A DNA stretch of 64,000 nucleotides from CAIYUC01 sp963682005 (GTDB lineage: Bacteria; Bacteroidota; Bacteroidia; Bacteroidales; FEN-979). The notes below the pieces were generated by a model. That model saw only the letters and a program-made list of their open reading frames with translations, ran no database searches and was not told the DNA's origin. Position 1 is the first letter of the stretch; each line of letters begins with the position of its first letter. The stretch spans positions 434,001 through 498,000 of the forward strand of contig OY820914.1 of assembly GCA_963682005.1 (NCBI GenBank). The letters are read 5' to 3'. Made by a program: the position numbers and the translations under genes. This document shows positions 26,801 through 36,800 of this stretch, piece after piece.

Positions 26801-29800
26801 ACATTGATTCCATTGACAACCCATTGATAGGTAGGATTCAGACCACCATTGCCGGGTGTGGCAGTAAAAATGACCGGCTGGCCAAGACATCCCGGGTTTG
26901 CTGAGGCAGCAATTGATAAACTAACGGGCAGATCAGTGCTGACAACCATCGTTATAGGATTTGACACGGCCATATTGTTCGATGTACAACTTGCGTTTGA
27001 CGTCAGTTCACATGATACGATATCCCCGTTCACCGGTGGATAGCTGAAATATGGCAAACCCGTGCCTGCATTTGCTCCATTGACTTTCCACTGATAAAGA
27101 GGACCTGGACCGCCATTGACCGGTGTGGCAGTAAAGGTTACATTTGTTCCCTGGCATGCCGGATTCATGGAAGCAGCAATGGAAAGTCCGGCCGGAACCG
27201 GATCAAGGACGGTCATAAGAATGGCATTCGATGTAGCAGGGTTCCCTGTCAGGCAACTAAGGCTTGAAGAAAGATTGCAGGTTACAACATCTCCATTTAC
27301 CGGGATATATGAAAAAGAAGGTTGATTCATCCCTGTGACAATCCCGTTAACTTTCCACTGGTAGGTCGGAGATGCTCCGCCGTTCCCCGGAATGGCAGTA
27401 TAGGTCACTGTCGATCCCTGGCAAACCGGATTTGAGGAACTGATGATGGAAACGCTTACCGGAAGGTTGGGATTCACGGACATATTCAGTTGATTGGAGG
27501 TAGCAGGGCTTCCTGTTGCACAGGTATGACTTGATGTAAGGTGGCACACGACGGCATCACCGCTTGCAGGGGTGCTGTTGTACATTGTGCTGTTTGACCC
27601 TACGCGGATGCCGTTGACGAGCCATTGATAAACCGGGCTTGCACCTCCATTTACCCCTGAGGCTGTATATATTATCGTTTGACCCTGGCAGGCAGGATTT
27701 GAACTGGCTCCTATAGAGATGCTTACCGGCAGACTTTGACTGACCGACATGGTAACTGGGGCAGAGGTGGCAGGGTTTCCTGTTGCACATGCAGCATCGG
27801 AAGTAAGTTTACAGGTAATGACATCATTATTGGACGGAACATAGGCATATAGCGAACTGTTCCCTCCTACAATGGTTCCATTCACTTTCCATTGATAAAC
27901 CGGTGATGTCCCCCCATTTGCTCCCGAGGCAGTAAACAGGATCTGGGCACCAAGACATGCAGGATTGGTGGATGGAGTGACTGTTATGCTGACCGGCTGG
28001 AGCGGGCTAACGGTCATTGTTATCGGATTCGAAATTGCCGTGTTGACTGTAATACAATTAGAGTTGGAAGTCATAACGCAGGTGATGATATTCCCATTCG
28101 CCGGTGCATAGGTAAAAACCGGGTTATTAATTCCCGCATTGACACCATTTACTTTCCATTGATAGAACGGTGCAGTACCCCCGTTAAAGGGCGTGGCAGT
28201 GAATGTTACAGGAACTCCCTGGCAGGAAGGGTTTGCCGATGCGGCAATTGTAACATTTGCAGGATCACTGGGGCTTACCACCATGGTTACATTGTTTGAA
28301 CTGGCAGGATTACCTGTCCTGCAGTTTGCATTTGAAGTAAGCTGACAACTGATGACCTCGCCTCCAACAGGAACAAAACTATATGTTGGAAAATTGCTGT
28401 TCGGAATGTTCACCCCATTCTTTTTCCACCGGTAAATAGGTGTTGATCCGCCGTTTGCGATGGTTGATGTAAAGGTCACCGTATTTCCCTGGCAACTTGG
28501 GTTTGCAGAAGGCGTGATGGTAATGGACACAGGTTGCAGTGGATTTACTGTCATAACTACTCGATTGGAAATAGCTGGGTTTCCGGAGGCGCATGTCAGG
28601 GAGGAAGTAAGAACGCAGGCCACAGTATCCCCATTTTCAGGAGCATATTGGTAATATTTATTATTATTCCCTTTATCGACCCCATTAACTTTCCACTGAA
28701 AACGCTCATTTTCTCCACCATTCACAGGGGTCGCGGTAAATCCAACTATTGTACCATGGCAAACTGTATCACTGACTTCAATGATTGAGACACTGACTGG
28801 AAGGTCATTCCTGCCATCCATAATAACCGGGAATGAGGTGGCCGGATTTCCTGTAACACAGCTCTGACTCGAATTAACTGTACACGTCACCGAATCACCA
28901 TCTGCCGGATTATAAACGAGGATGGAACTGTTGGGTCCGGCAATAATCCCGTTGACCTTCCATTGATAAAGCGGCGTGAAACCAACATTCTCCGAAGCTG
29001 CAATGAATGTGACCGGCGTACCAAGACAGAACGGGTTGGCGGATGCAGAGACTATAATATTTACGGGCATAATGGGTAGCACAATCATATTGATGTTGTT
29101 TGAAATAGCCGGACTGCCGCTTTTACAAATTTCATTCGAAGTCAGCACGCATACGACAACATCCCCGTGAACAGGAACATAGGTATATGAGGAACCGGTA
29201 GCTCCTGGGATATTCTGGCAATTCACTATCCATTGATAACCCGGGACTGTTCCGCCATTTGTGGGAGTTGCATAAAAAGTAACCGAAGTTCCTGCACACG
29301 TAGGATTTTCTGACACGGTTATCTCAACGGAAACAGGTGCAAGGGGATTGACTGTCATTGAAATAGCGTTTGAAATGGCCGGATTTCCTGTTATACAACT
29401 CAGATCAGATGTTAACTGGCACGTGATGATGTCACCCTGTTGGGGGGTGTACTGAAAATTCCTGCTATTTGTTCCGGCGGGGTTGCTGTTGATGAACCAT
29501 TGATATACCGGATAGGCACCTCCGTTGACAGGTGTGGCAGTCAACGTTACCGAAGTACCCTGGCATACCGGGTTTGCCGATGATGTAATGGTAATTGCTG
29601 CTGCAAGGGATGAACTTCCCGTAAGAACAATATGGTTTGATTGAACAGGATTTGTCCCTGACACACATGTCGCATTTGATGTCATGAAGCATGAGACATT
29701 ATCGTTGCTTGATGCATTATAAGTAAACACCGGATTGTTCGCTCCCGTATTTATCCCATTAACATTCCATTGGAAAATTGGTGATGAGCCTCCATTTACA

Positions 29801-32800
29801 GAAGTGGCGATAAATGTTGCCGTTGAACCCGAACAAAACGGATTGGTTGATGTGGCAATGGAAACAGATGCAGGCATTGCCGGGCTGACAATCATCACAA
29901 TCGGGCTGGATATTAGGGGACTTCCGCTTACACAGGGCAGGTTTGAAGTGAGTTTGCAGGTGACGACATCTCCGTTAGCCGGTGAATATGTATAAACCGT
30001 ACCTGTTCCTTTGTCAATCCCATTTACCTTCCACTGACAAGCAGGTGATGTTCCTCCGTTAATAGCTGTGGCCGTATATGTTACCGAGTTCCCCTGGCAG
30101 ACAGGGTTTGATGAAGCTGTGATCGAAATCCCTGCCGGTGTGTTGTTGTTAACATTCATTGTAATTGCATTTGATGTAGCCGGATTCATTGATGCACAGG
30201 TAAGGTTTGATGTCATTATACAAGTGACAAAATCTTTGTCCTCTGGATTGTATGTAAAAGTCGGACTATTGGTTCCCGTGGCGATGCAATTCACTTTCCA
30301 AACGTATACCGGAGTGTTACCACCATTGGTCGGAGTTGCTGTCAAAGTCACGGGTGAACCCTGGCAAAATGGGTTCACAGATGCTGCTATAGATACGCTT
30401 GGTTGCAATGAAGCGCTGACTGACATGGTGATCTGGTTTGACAGAACAATTTTCGGTCCGCTTGTGCACAGCGCATTTGAAGTCACCTGGCATGATACAA
30501 CATCCCCATCAAATGGGATAAAAATGAGGATCCGGCTGTTGGACCCAAAGGGTGCCCCGTTCAGAAACCATGTATATACTGGGTTTGATCCTCCATTTGT
30601 TGCAGTAGCAGTATAGGTTACCTGGCTCCCAATGCAGGCAGGGTTGGTAGATGTTACAATGGAAATTGTAACAGGCAACACCGGATTGACTGTCATTGTT
30701 ATCAAATTTGAAGTAACCGGGTTGTTCACCGGGCATCCGATGCTCGAGGTTAACTGGCATGTGACTACATCGCCGTTGGCCGGAGTATAAATGAACAAAG
30801 CATTGTTGTCACCTGAATTCACTCCGTTCACCTTCCACTGGAATATCGGTGAACTTCCCCCGTTAATGGCTATTGCCGTAAAAGCAACAGGAGATCCCTG
30901 GCAGGACGGATTTGCGGAGGCAGCAATGGTTATACTTGTGGTAACACTGGGGTTGACTGTCATCCCTACAATGTTCGACATGGCAGGGTTCCCCGTGGCA
31001 CAAAAATAATCGGAGGTCAGCTGGCATTTGACAAAATCGCCGCTGGTCGGGTTGTAGGTATAGACCGGATTGTTTGTTCCAACATTCAATCCATTGACCA
31101 TCCATTGATAAGCAGGGTTCGTCCCGCCATTTACCTGTGTTGCGGTGAATATAACCGGGTTCCCGGTACATGCCGGGTTTGCTGAAGGTGTGACTGTGAC
31201 ACTTACCGGAAGACTTAATCCAGGATTGACCTCCATGGTTATTGCGCCGGACATGGCAGGATTCCCGGAGGTGCAGGGCGCACTTGATGTCAGTTGGCAG
31301 GTTATGACATCTCCATTTACCGGAGGATAGGAAAAAACTGGGCTATCTGTACCTGAATTTACGCCATTCACCTTCCATTGGTATCCGGGGGAATTTCCTC
31401 CATTGACCGGTTCCGCGGTAAAAACCGCATCTATCCCCTGGCATACGGGATTGGCTGAGACTTCAATTGAAACACTGACAGGGAGGTTCAATCCAACCGA
31501 CATTGTAATGGAATTTGATGAGGCTGTTGTATTCGATGCACAAGGTGCATCAGAGATCATTTCACAGGTTACCAGATCCCCGTCCACCGGGATGTATGTA
31601 TATGAAATGGAATTTGTACCGGCATTGGCACCATTGACTTTCCATTGGAAAACAGGATTGGGGCCTCCATTGTACGGGTTTGCTGTAATTGTCACCGTAT
31701 TCCCGATGCAAACCGGATTCGCGGAAGAGAAAATGGAAACACTGACCGGGAGCACCGGAATGACAGTCATGGCAATGCAGTTCGATGTCGCAGGATTTCC
31801 ACTGGCACAATCAGCATTGGAGGTCAGTTTGCAACAAACAACATCGCCGCTGGCTGGTACAAATATATAATCCGGACTATCGGTACCGACATTATACCCG
31901 TTCAGGATCCATTGATAATGGGGATTTGAACCTCCATTCACCGAAGCTGCTGTAAACTGGACCGGATTTCCCTGGCAGACGGGATTCTGTGAAGCGGCAA
32001 TGGTGACACTGACAGGAAAATCGGAATTGATGATCATGGCGACCGGATTGGAGGTGGCCGGATTTCCTGTGGTACAAATCGCATTCGAGGTAAGCGTGCA
32101 TGTAACCACATCCCCGTTTGCAGGATTATAAGCAAATGACGGGTTATTGAACCCGGCGCTCGTACCATTAACCTTCCAGTCATAGACCGGGGACGTACCG
32201 CCATTGATCGTGGTTGCCGTGAAGGTTACAGATGAATTCTGGCAGGCGGGATTTGCAGATGCCGCGATGGAAACGCCAACCTGCTGGTAGGCGCTTCCTG
32301 TAATGGTGACCGGGTTTGATGTTGCAGGATTGCCGGATGTACACAATGCACCTGAGGTCATGGTACATGTTATCACATCACCGATAATGGGTGCAAATGT
32401 AAACACAGGACTATTCGGTCCCATTACTATTCCGTTAACCCTCCAGCTATATGCAGGGTTCATGCCTCCGTTATATGGAGTTGCAGTAAATATGACAACC
32501 GTCCCCTGGCATATCGGGTTGGCTGATGCAGCAATTGAGACATTTACCGGGAGATTCGAAGACACGGTCATCACAACGGGATCAGAAGTTACCGGGTTCC
32601 CGGTAGTGCAGGAGAGGCTTGAAAACAGCTGACAGGTTATAACATCACCGTTCGACGGGATATAAGTGAAAAGCGAACTGTTGGTTCCAACATTGATCCC
32701 GTTCAGCTTCCACTGGAAAAAAGGTGTTGCACCACCATTTGAATGAACGGCAGTAAAGGTCACCGATGAACCGGAACAAACAGGGTTGACTGAAGCGGTT

Positions 32801-33195
32801 ATGGTGAGACCCACCAAAACACCGGCATTCACATTCAGGTTGAAAATGGTAGGAGAAAGAGCAGTGCATCCGCTTGAATTCGTATAGTTGACACCAACCG
32901 TTTTTGCGCCGGTTGTATTCCAGGTGACTGTCACCGCATTCGTCCCTGACCCGGATGTAATTGTTCCGCCGGGTGATACAGTCCAGAGGTAGTCACTCAT
33001 CCCTGCTTCTGTAGAATAGATATTATCCGTTGCGCCAAGGCATGCAACGGGAGATCCATTTATCGTCGGCACCGGAAGCGGAAAACAGTCAGGGGAGTGA
33101 TTTTCCATCTTCTGACCAGCTGGTGCAACCTGCGCAGGCAGTCCAAAAGGCAAAACAATGAAAATGAATAACAGCCTGGTAATTATCTTCAACAT
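20890..33195 (-). CDS. Giant tandem Ig-like repeat T9SS-secreted protein (4101 aa)
   Basis: Residues 1-22 are a signal peptide (cut near LPAQ). About 42-122 is a PKD-like domain (GMSDYLWTVSPGGTITSG) homologous to that of the 4588-residue paralogue. Residues 128-3854 are 42 Ig-like repeats. Repeats 1-25 are the three-Cys type. Repeats 26-42 are an 88-residue two-Cys type (ADQNNVCEGT, YQWYLNSNPVGLNQ, GDQVYVVMTSxLSC). Repeats 30-41 form four copies of a three-domain cassette. A further PKD-like domain lies at about 3858-3950. The last about 85 residues are a T9SS type A sorting domain (YPVPNNGVFRIFL, KLNITIYNA, IADGIYTVVITG, KMIVRRIIVNS), which predicts export by the type IX system and attachment at the cell surface. 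The ATG at 33195 is directly followed by the signal peptide. A fibre or adhesin function is inference. Confidence 0.92.
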   Translation of the reverse strand: MLKIITRLLFIFIVLPFGLPAQVAPAGQKMENHSPDCFPLPVPTINGSPVACLGATDNIYSTEAGMSDYLWTVSPGGTITSGSGTNAVTVTWNTTGAKTVGVNYTNSSGCTALSPTIFNLNVNAGVLVGLTITASVNPVCSGSSVTFTAVHSNGGATPFFQWKLNGINVGTNSSLFTYIPSNGDVITCQLFSSLSCTTGNPVTSDPVVMTVSSNLPVNVSIAASANPICQGTVVIFTATPYNGGMNPAYSWRVNGIVMGPNSPVFTFAPIIGDVITCTMTSGALCTSGNPATSNPVTITGSAYQQVGVSIAASANPACQNSSVTFTATTINGGTSPVYDWKVNGTSAGFNNPSFAYNPANGDVVTCTLTSNAICTTGNPATSNPVAMIINSDFPVSVTIAASQNPVCQGNPVQFTAASVNGGSNPHYQWILNGYNVGTDSPDYIFVPASGDVVCCKLTSNADCASGNPATSNCIAMTVIPVLPVSVSIFSSANPVCIGNTVTITANPYNGGPNPVFQWKVNGANAGTNSISYTYIPVDGDLVTCEMISDAPCASNTTASSNSITMSVGLNLPVSVSIEVSANPVCQGIDAVFTAEPVNGGNSPGYQWKVNGVNSGTDSPVFSYPPVNGDVITCQLTSSAPCTSGNPAMSGAITMEVNPGLSLPVSVTVTPSANPACTGNPVIFTATQVNGGTNPAYQWMVNGLNVGTNNPVYTYNPTSGDFVKCQLTSDYFCATGNPAMSNIVGMTVNPSVTTSITIAASANPSCQGSPVAFTAIAINGGSSPIFQWKVNGVNSGDNNALFIYTPANGDVVTCQLTSSIGCPVNNPVTSNLITMTVNPVLPVTISIVTSTNPACIGSQVTYTATATNGGSNPVYTWFLNGAPFGSNSRILIFIPFDGDVVSCQVTSNALCTSGPKIVLSNQITMSVSASLQPSVSIAASVNPFCQGSPVTLTATPTNGGNTPVYVWKVNCIATGTNSPTFTYNPEDKDFVTCIMTSNLTCASMNPATSNAITMNVNNNTPAGISITASSNPVCQGNSVTYTATAINGGTSPACQWKVNGIDKGTGTVYTYSPANGDVVTCKLTSNLPCVSGSPLISSPIVMIVSPAMPASVSIATSTNPFCSGSTATFIATSVNGGSSPIFQWNVNGINTGANNPVFTYNASSNDNVSCFMTSNATCVSGTNPVQSNHIVLTGSSSLAAAITITSSANPVCQGTSVTLTATPVNGGAYPVYQWFINSNPAGTNSRNFQYTPQQGDIITCQLTSDLSCITGNPAISNAISMTVNPLAPVSVEITVSENPTCAGTSVTFYATPTNGGTVPGYQWIVNCQNIPGATGSSYTYVPVHGDVVVCVLTSNEICKSGSPAISNNINMIVLPIMPVNIIVSASANPFCLGTPVTFIAASENVGFTPLYQWKVNGIIAGPNSSILVYNPADGDSVTCTVNSSQSCVTGNPATSFPVIMDGRNDLPVSVSIIEVSDTVCHGTIVGFTATPVNGGENERFQWKVNGVDKGNNNKYYQYAPENGDTVACVLTSSLTCASGNPAISNRVVMTVNPLQPVSITITPSANPSCQGNTVTFTSTIANGGSTPIYRWKKNGVNIPNSNFPTYSFVPVGGEVISCQLTSNANCRTGNPASSNNVTMVVSPSDPANVTIAASANPSCQGVPVTFTATPFNGGTAPFYQWKVNGVNAGINNPVFTYAPANGNIITCVMTSNSNCITVNTAISNPITMTVSPLQPVSITVTPSTNPACLGAQILFTASGANGGTSPVYQWKVNGTIVGGNSSLYAYVPSNNDVITCKLTSDAACATGNPATSAPVTMSVSQSLPVSISIGASSNPACQGQTIIYTASGVNGGASPVYQWLVNGIRVGSNSTMYNSTPASGDAVVCHLTSSHTCATGSPATSNQLNMSVNPNLPVSVSIISSSNPVCQGSTVTYTAIPGNGGASPTYQWKVNGIVTGMNQPSFSYIPVNGDVVTCNLSSSLSCLTGNPATSNAILMTVLDPVPAGLSIAASMNPACQGTNVTFTATPVNGGPGPLYQWKVNGANAGTGLPYFSYPPVNGDIVSCELTSNASCTSNNMAVSNPITMVVSTDLPVSLSIAASANPGCLGQPVIFTATPGNGGLNPTYQWVVNGINVGMNDPLYSFTPSDGDVVICQVMSDLVCASGNPALSNQEIIETLPNLPVSVAITVSSNPVCLGSPVVFNAVTVNGGVSPSFEWLVNGAVTGTDSSSFVYTPVNGDVVTCRVHSSLECVMGDPAVSDGIMMVVSTEISPSISIMASENPICQAVPVTFTAFPQNGGSSPFYQWQVNGMNTGTNNPFFSYVPVNGDIVVCILTSNLSCASGGPIPSNPVTMNVSTFLPAQVNITTGSGGHSCTGVPVTITATPGNGGVPSYQWFVNGILSGSNQNSYTYVPSGGDQVYTVMTSSLSCATGNPATSNVITLTVDDVVPAGVSISANQPAFCEGTPANFTASPVNGGTPSYQWFVNGTATGGNQPFYSYVPGNNDEVHVIMTSGLACVSGNPAQSNSIVTALTVPLPASVSITADQNNTCSGTPVSYTASAQNGGTPSYQWYVNGVASGTGQEQFVYNPQNGDEVSVVMTSSLPCVSGNPATSNSILMQVRPSNPVNVTISPDQNDICEGTQVTFTAQPVNGGNAVYQWYVNSVMAGLDQPTFLYTPSNGDVVSVVLTSDTVCAAGNPATSNLVIMDINAPLSVTVSASADQNNVCEGTTVTYTATPVNGGAPAYQWYLNSNPVGLNQPTYSTIPVAGDQVYVVMTSDLSCISGSPATSNTVSVTVNAMQPVSVSIAADQANVCEGTIVTFTATPVNGGSAAYQWYLNSSPVGLDQPTYSYIPVNDDQVYVVMTSGLSCVSGSPTTSGIITITVNPVVPASISITADQNNVCEGTAVTLTATPSNGGTPSYQWYLNSNPVGLDQSTYSYIPVNGDQVYVVMTSSLSCISANPATSAIVTLNVNAMLPVSVSVSADQDNVCEGTTVTYTATPVNGGNPTYQWYLNSNPVGLNQPVYTTIPVAGDQVYLVMTSDLSCISGSPATSNTVSVTVNAMQPVSVSIAADQANVCEGTIVTFTATPVNGGSAAYQWYLNSSPVGLDQPTYSYIPVNDDQVYVVMTSGLSCISGSPATSGIITITVNPVVPASVSITADQNNVCEGTTVTLTATPVNGGTPSYQWYLNSNPMGLDQPSYSYIPVNGDQVYVVMTSSLSCISGNPATSAVLTLNVNAMLPVSISVAADQNTVCEGTAVTYTAISVNGGNPTYQWYLNSNPVGLNQPTYSTIPVAGDQVYVVMTSDLSCISGSPATSNTVSVTVNAMQPVSVSIAADQANVCEGTAVTFTATPVNGGSAAYQWYLNSSPVGLDQPTYSYIPVNGDQVYVVMTSGLACVSGNPATSEIITITVNPIVPVSVSITADQNNVCEGTTVTLAATPVNGGTPSYQWYLNSNPMGLDQPTYSYIPVNGDQVYVVMTSSLSCISGNPATSAVLTINVNAMLPVSVSVAADQNTVCEGTAVTYTATSVNGGNPTCQWYLNSNPVGLNQLTYTTIPVAGDQVYVVMTSDLTCISGSPATSNTVSVTVNAMQPVSVSIAADQANVCEGTAVTFTATPVNGGSAAYQWYLNSSPVGLDQPTYSFIPVNGDQVYVVMTSGLSCVSGSPATSGIITITVNPVVPASVSITADQNNVCQGSTVTFTATPVNGGSPTYQWYKNSSPVGLNQSTYSCIPANGDQIYSVMTSNLPCATGSPATSNTLTMTVNQLQPVSVSITESQNNTCNGVPVTFTAFPVNGGNPSFQWYQNSVPVGSNQATYNCVPVNADQVYVVMTSDLNCTSGNPATSNTVTLTVVSSPDPAGQVSGPDSVCAGSSGVIFSVAPIAGATTYNWTFPAGAVITSGNGSPVVTVDFAAGAVSGSIQVFGSNGCGNGNTSPDFTLVVSPVPQAPVITADIQLLQSDTPLGNQWYFEGNPIPGANGQTYFATNSGWYWTAVTLNGCESDTSNHIYILCVGIGEGPDEISCRIYPVPNNGVFRIFLSIPGEDKLNITIYNAIASKIYEDRDIPVRQSYEKLINLGVIADGIYTVVITGTEKMIVRRIIVNSN
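21634..32814 (-). repeat. 42-copy Ig-domain array
   Basis: In-frame tandem array. Copies 1-25 (32814-26125, mean about 89 codons) have three Cys. Copies 26-42 (26124-21634, mean 88 codons) have lost the middle Cys (VTC replaced by VYV, VSV or VHV). The change occurs at one boundary and holds for all 17 later copies. Confidence 0.88.
21898..25065 (-). repeat. Higher-order repeat: four 792-bp cassettes of three Ig domains
   Basis: Repeats 30-41 occupy exactly 3168 bp, that is four cassettes of 792 bp (25065-24274, 24273-23482, 23481-22690, 22689-21898), each made of domains A, B and C of exactly 88 codons. A is marked by TYSTIPVAGDQ and ends NAMQP. B is marked by ADQANVCEG and GGSAAYQWYLNSSPVGLDQ. 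C ends NAMLP. A B-specific DNA string (taagccgcgcttcc) recurs at 22331, 23123, 23915 and 24707, spaced by exactly 792 each time. The last C domain has diverged after its first 15 residues. Confidence 0.92.
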
Positions 33196-33857
33196 GGGTT
33201 TATCTTATATAGTACTTAACCTCAATATTAAAGTATTTGGATTTTCCTTCTACATCGGACCCAATGAGTTTCAAACAAGTGATTGTTAGCATCAGACCTA
33301 TCAATTTATATTATACAATCTTGTAATTAAGCGCTTTACAATACATAATTATAGCATCTTCCATCACGACTGCGTCATGGAAAGAATTTGACCCGCCTGT
33401 TTCCGGGCCCTGAACAGCGGATGATTCCATCTGCCTGAAAAATGATTTTGCTGGAAAGGGATGGCTTTCCCGGATCTGGGTAAATAAGCGTGGAAGCCGT
33501 TCCTTTCTGAAAATGAAAATGTTCAGAAAGGAATCTTGCTGTAAGATTTTTATCCGGATTTTATTTAGTACGATCACCTTAAACAGAATTGGTCTTTCTA
33601 TCTAAGGTCATTTCATTTGGGTGGTTCTGGCAAAAATAAGAAAATTATTATTAAATATCAACAATTATTTTTATTTACTGATTTTATTGTTTCCGATGTA
33701 ATAAAAAAAGAAATATTATATTGGGGAAAACCTACTGAAATGTCCGCCAATTGAGGATTTTCGCAAGAAACACATGCGTGTTCAAATGCTGTGGCAATGT
33801 ATTTATCAGGAATTTTCAATAATTTTACCTCTTTAAAGTTTAAAAAATCAATCTGAA
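33196..33857. other. Divergent intergenic region between the Ig giants and the beta-propeller gene
   Basis: About 660 bases separating minus-strand from plus-strand surface genes. It holds a perfect 12-bp inverted repeat (33500-33511 and 33522-33533, TTCCTTTCTGAA with its complement, 10-base loop). A possible -7 element TAATTTTA at 33820-33827 lies 30 bases before the plus-strand gene. No convincing coding frame or tRNA is seen. Confidence 0.5.
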
Positions 33858-36800
33858 ATGAAGAAACTGATCCCCTTCCTGGCAATGTTTGTTGTTGTTT
33901 CACTTAAAATAAATGCTCAATCAACGGTTGCTGCAAAGCCTTCTGTCAATGATACCTCCCGGTATCCTTACTGGATTGAGATGATGCAGGATCCTACCAT
34001 AAATTTTTTCAAGGTTCAGCGTGCTTTCAACCTGTACTGGAAAGACCGGCCAATAACAAAAGGTTGCGGATGGAAACCATTCAAACGGTGGGAGTACATG
34101 ATGCTGAACCGGATCCATCCTGATGGTACACGTCCTTCACCGGATGAAACATTCCAGGCTTATATGAAGATGAACCAGGGAGTGAAATCCTCGAACGGGT
34201 CATGGGTATCGCATGGTCCTTCTGATATTCCTGCGCCTGGTCCGGCCGGTTATGAAGGGCTTGGGCGCCTGAATGTCGTTGCTTTTCATCCGACCGACGC
34301 GAATATGATCTATGTCGGATCCCCTTCAGGAGGAATGTGGCAATCAACCGATGCAGGACAAACCTGGATCAGCCATACGGATCAGATGCCCACCCTGGGT
34401 GTATCAGCCATCCTTGTGGATAAGATAAACCCTGAAATCATTTACCTTGGAACCGGTGACCGTGATGCCGGGGATGCTGCAGGCCTGGGCGTCTTCAGGA
34501 GTACTGACGGCGGAACTTCCTGGTCGGTTCTCAACAATGGCATGGGTAACGTGACCGTTGGCAAAATTATCCAGCATCCTGCCAACAACCAGGTCCTGCT
34601 TGCCGGTACAAACGGAGGAGTATTCAGGTCGGTGAACGGGGGTACAGACTGGGTCCTGTCCTACTCAGGTGATTTCAAAGATGTTCTTTATAAGCCCGGT
34701 GATCCAGGTATCGTTTATGCCGCAGGCGGACCAAATTTTTTCCGGTCTTCGGACGGAGGGATCACATTCAACCAGATTACTTCAGGACTTTCCGGCGGTC
34801 AGCGTGCGGCCATTGCTGTATCAGTCAACAATCCTGCCTATGTTTACCTGCTGGTTTCTGACGATAACAGCGGATTCAAAGGGTTGTACAGGTCCATTGA
34901 TTCGGGGCTCAGCTTTTCACTGCAATCTTCATCCCCAAATATCCTTGACTGGTCATGTGATGGTTCCGGGACCGGGGGCCAGGGCTGGTATGACCTCGCT
35001 ATTGCGGCCAATCCGAATAACGCAAATGAGATCTATGTCGGAGGAGTCGATGTATGGAAATCGTCCGATGGTGGTGTTACATGGACGATCAATTCGCATT
35101 GGTATGGAGGATGTGGTGTACCTGCGGCCCACGCCGATTGTCACTTCCTGGGATATTCACCGGTGGATGGCAAATTGTACGCGGGAAATGACGGAGGGAT
35201 CTATACAACCAGCAACAGCGGAGCCACCTGGATTGACCACACGGTCGGGCTTACAATCGGCCAGATCTATAAGATCGGTCAAAGCCAGACCGACAGGAAC
35301 AAAGTGATCAACGGATTCCAGGATAACGGCACCTATACACACCTGTCATCAGGCTGGGTGGCTACCGGCGGCGGGGACGGTATGGAGTGCGCCGTCGATT
35401 ACCAGAACGGTGCTTATACGTATCACACGATCTATTTCGGGGATATCTTCAGAAGATACAATAATAACAATGAATTTCACGTGGCAGGAAACGGAGCATT
35501 CGGGATTGACGAAAGTGGTGCCTGGGTTACCCCGTTCCTCCTTCATGAAACAAACTCCAATACCATGTTCGCCGGTTACAAGAATATCTGGAGAGGAACC
35601 AATATCAGGTCGAACACCCCGACCTGGACAAAAATAAGCAACAATCTCGGGGGCAACAACGGGACTGATCTTGCCGTTCTTGAACAATCACCGGCAAATA
35701 CCGGCATTCTGTATGCCGCACGGTATGACAACACGCTTTTCAGGACCGATAACTGCATGGATCTCAGTCCCGCATGGACGGATTTGACTTCCCATCTCCC
35801 GACAGCAGGAATGCCTACCGATCTTGAGGCCCATCCCACCGATCCAAATACAGTTTATATGACGATGGGGAACAACATTTACAAATCGACTGATAAAGGC
35901 TTGACCTGGACCGACATATCCATGAACCTTACGGGGATCCACCTGAATTCCGTGGCGTATTACAAGAATTCTTCAGAAGGGTTGTATGTGGGATCTGATG
36001 CGGGGGTTCTGTATAAAGATCAGAACATGTCGGCCTGGATCATGTTCAGCCAGGGGTTGCCTGCCAATGGACGCGTGACGGAAGTAGAGATCTTTTATGA
36101 CAACGACAGTATCACCCGTGATGCGATCTGTGCCAGCACTTACGGAAGAGGATTATGGCAATCGGATATGTACCGGAGCAATTCAAACTGTCCGATGCCA
36201 ATCAGTCTGAGTGCAACCGAAATTACCAATGTTGCTGCAACACTGAACTGGACAGAGAATAGTGTGGCCACTTCCTGGAATATTGAATTGGGCCCTGCAG
36301 GGTTTATTCCAACCGGGACACCAACAAGGAGCGGGGTCACAAAGCCATATGTCTATACCGGGCTGAACCCTTTGACATCATACAGCTACTATGTACAGTC
36401 AGTCTGTGCACCGGGAATTTATTCCGTATGGAACGGTCCCTTTACATTCACCACGATCTGTTATATGAGCCCCCTGCCCTATTCGCAGGCATTCAACACT
36501 TCTTCTTGGCCAATCTGCTGGACCCACCAGGAAACGGGAGGGGCTTCCTCCACGCTTTGGGCGGTGAGCAATTCCTCCAATGCAGGAGGGACCCCTTACG
36601 AGATGTACCTGAACTGGCAGAGTGCTGATCCTGCGATTGCAAGGCTGGTATCTCCGTTGCTGGAAACTTCCGGGATATCACAGCTTAATGTGACCTTCCG
36701 GTACTTCTTTGATGACTGGGGCCCCGGCGTGACCATGAAACTGCAATCAAGTTCTGACGGGATTACATGGACCGATGCCGGTTTCAGCATCATCAGCGGA

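Noticed and set aside
33311..33577. 88-codon minus-strand frame in the divergent gap
   Set aside because: No recognisable features, crosses the 12-bp inverted repeat, and its composition is unlike the neighbouring genes.
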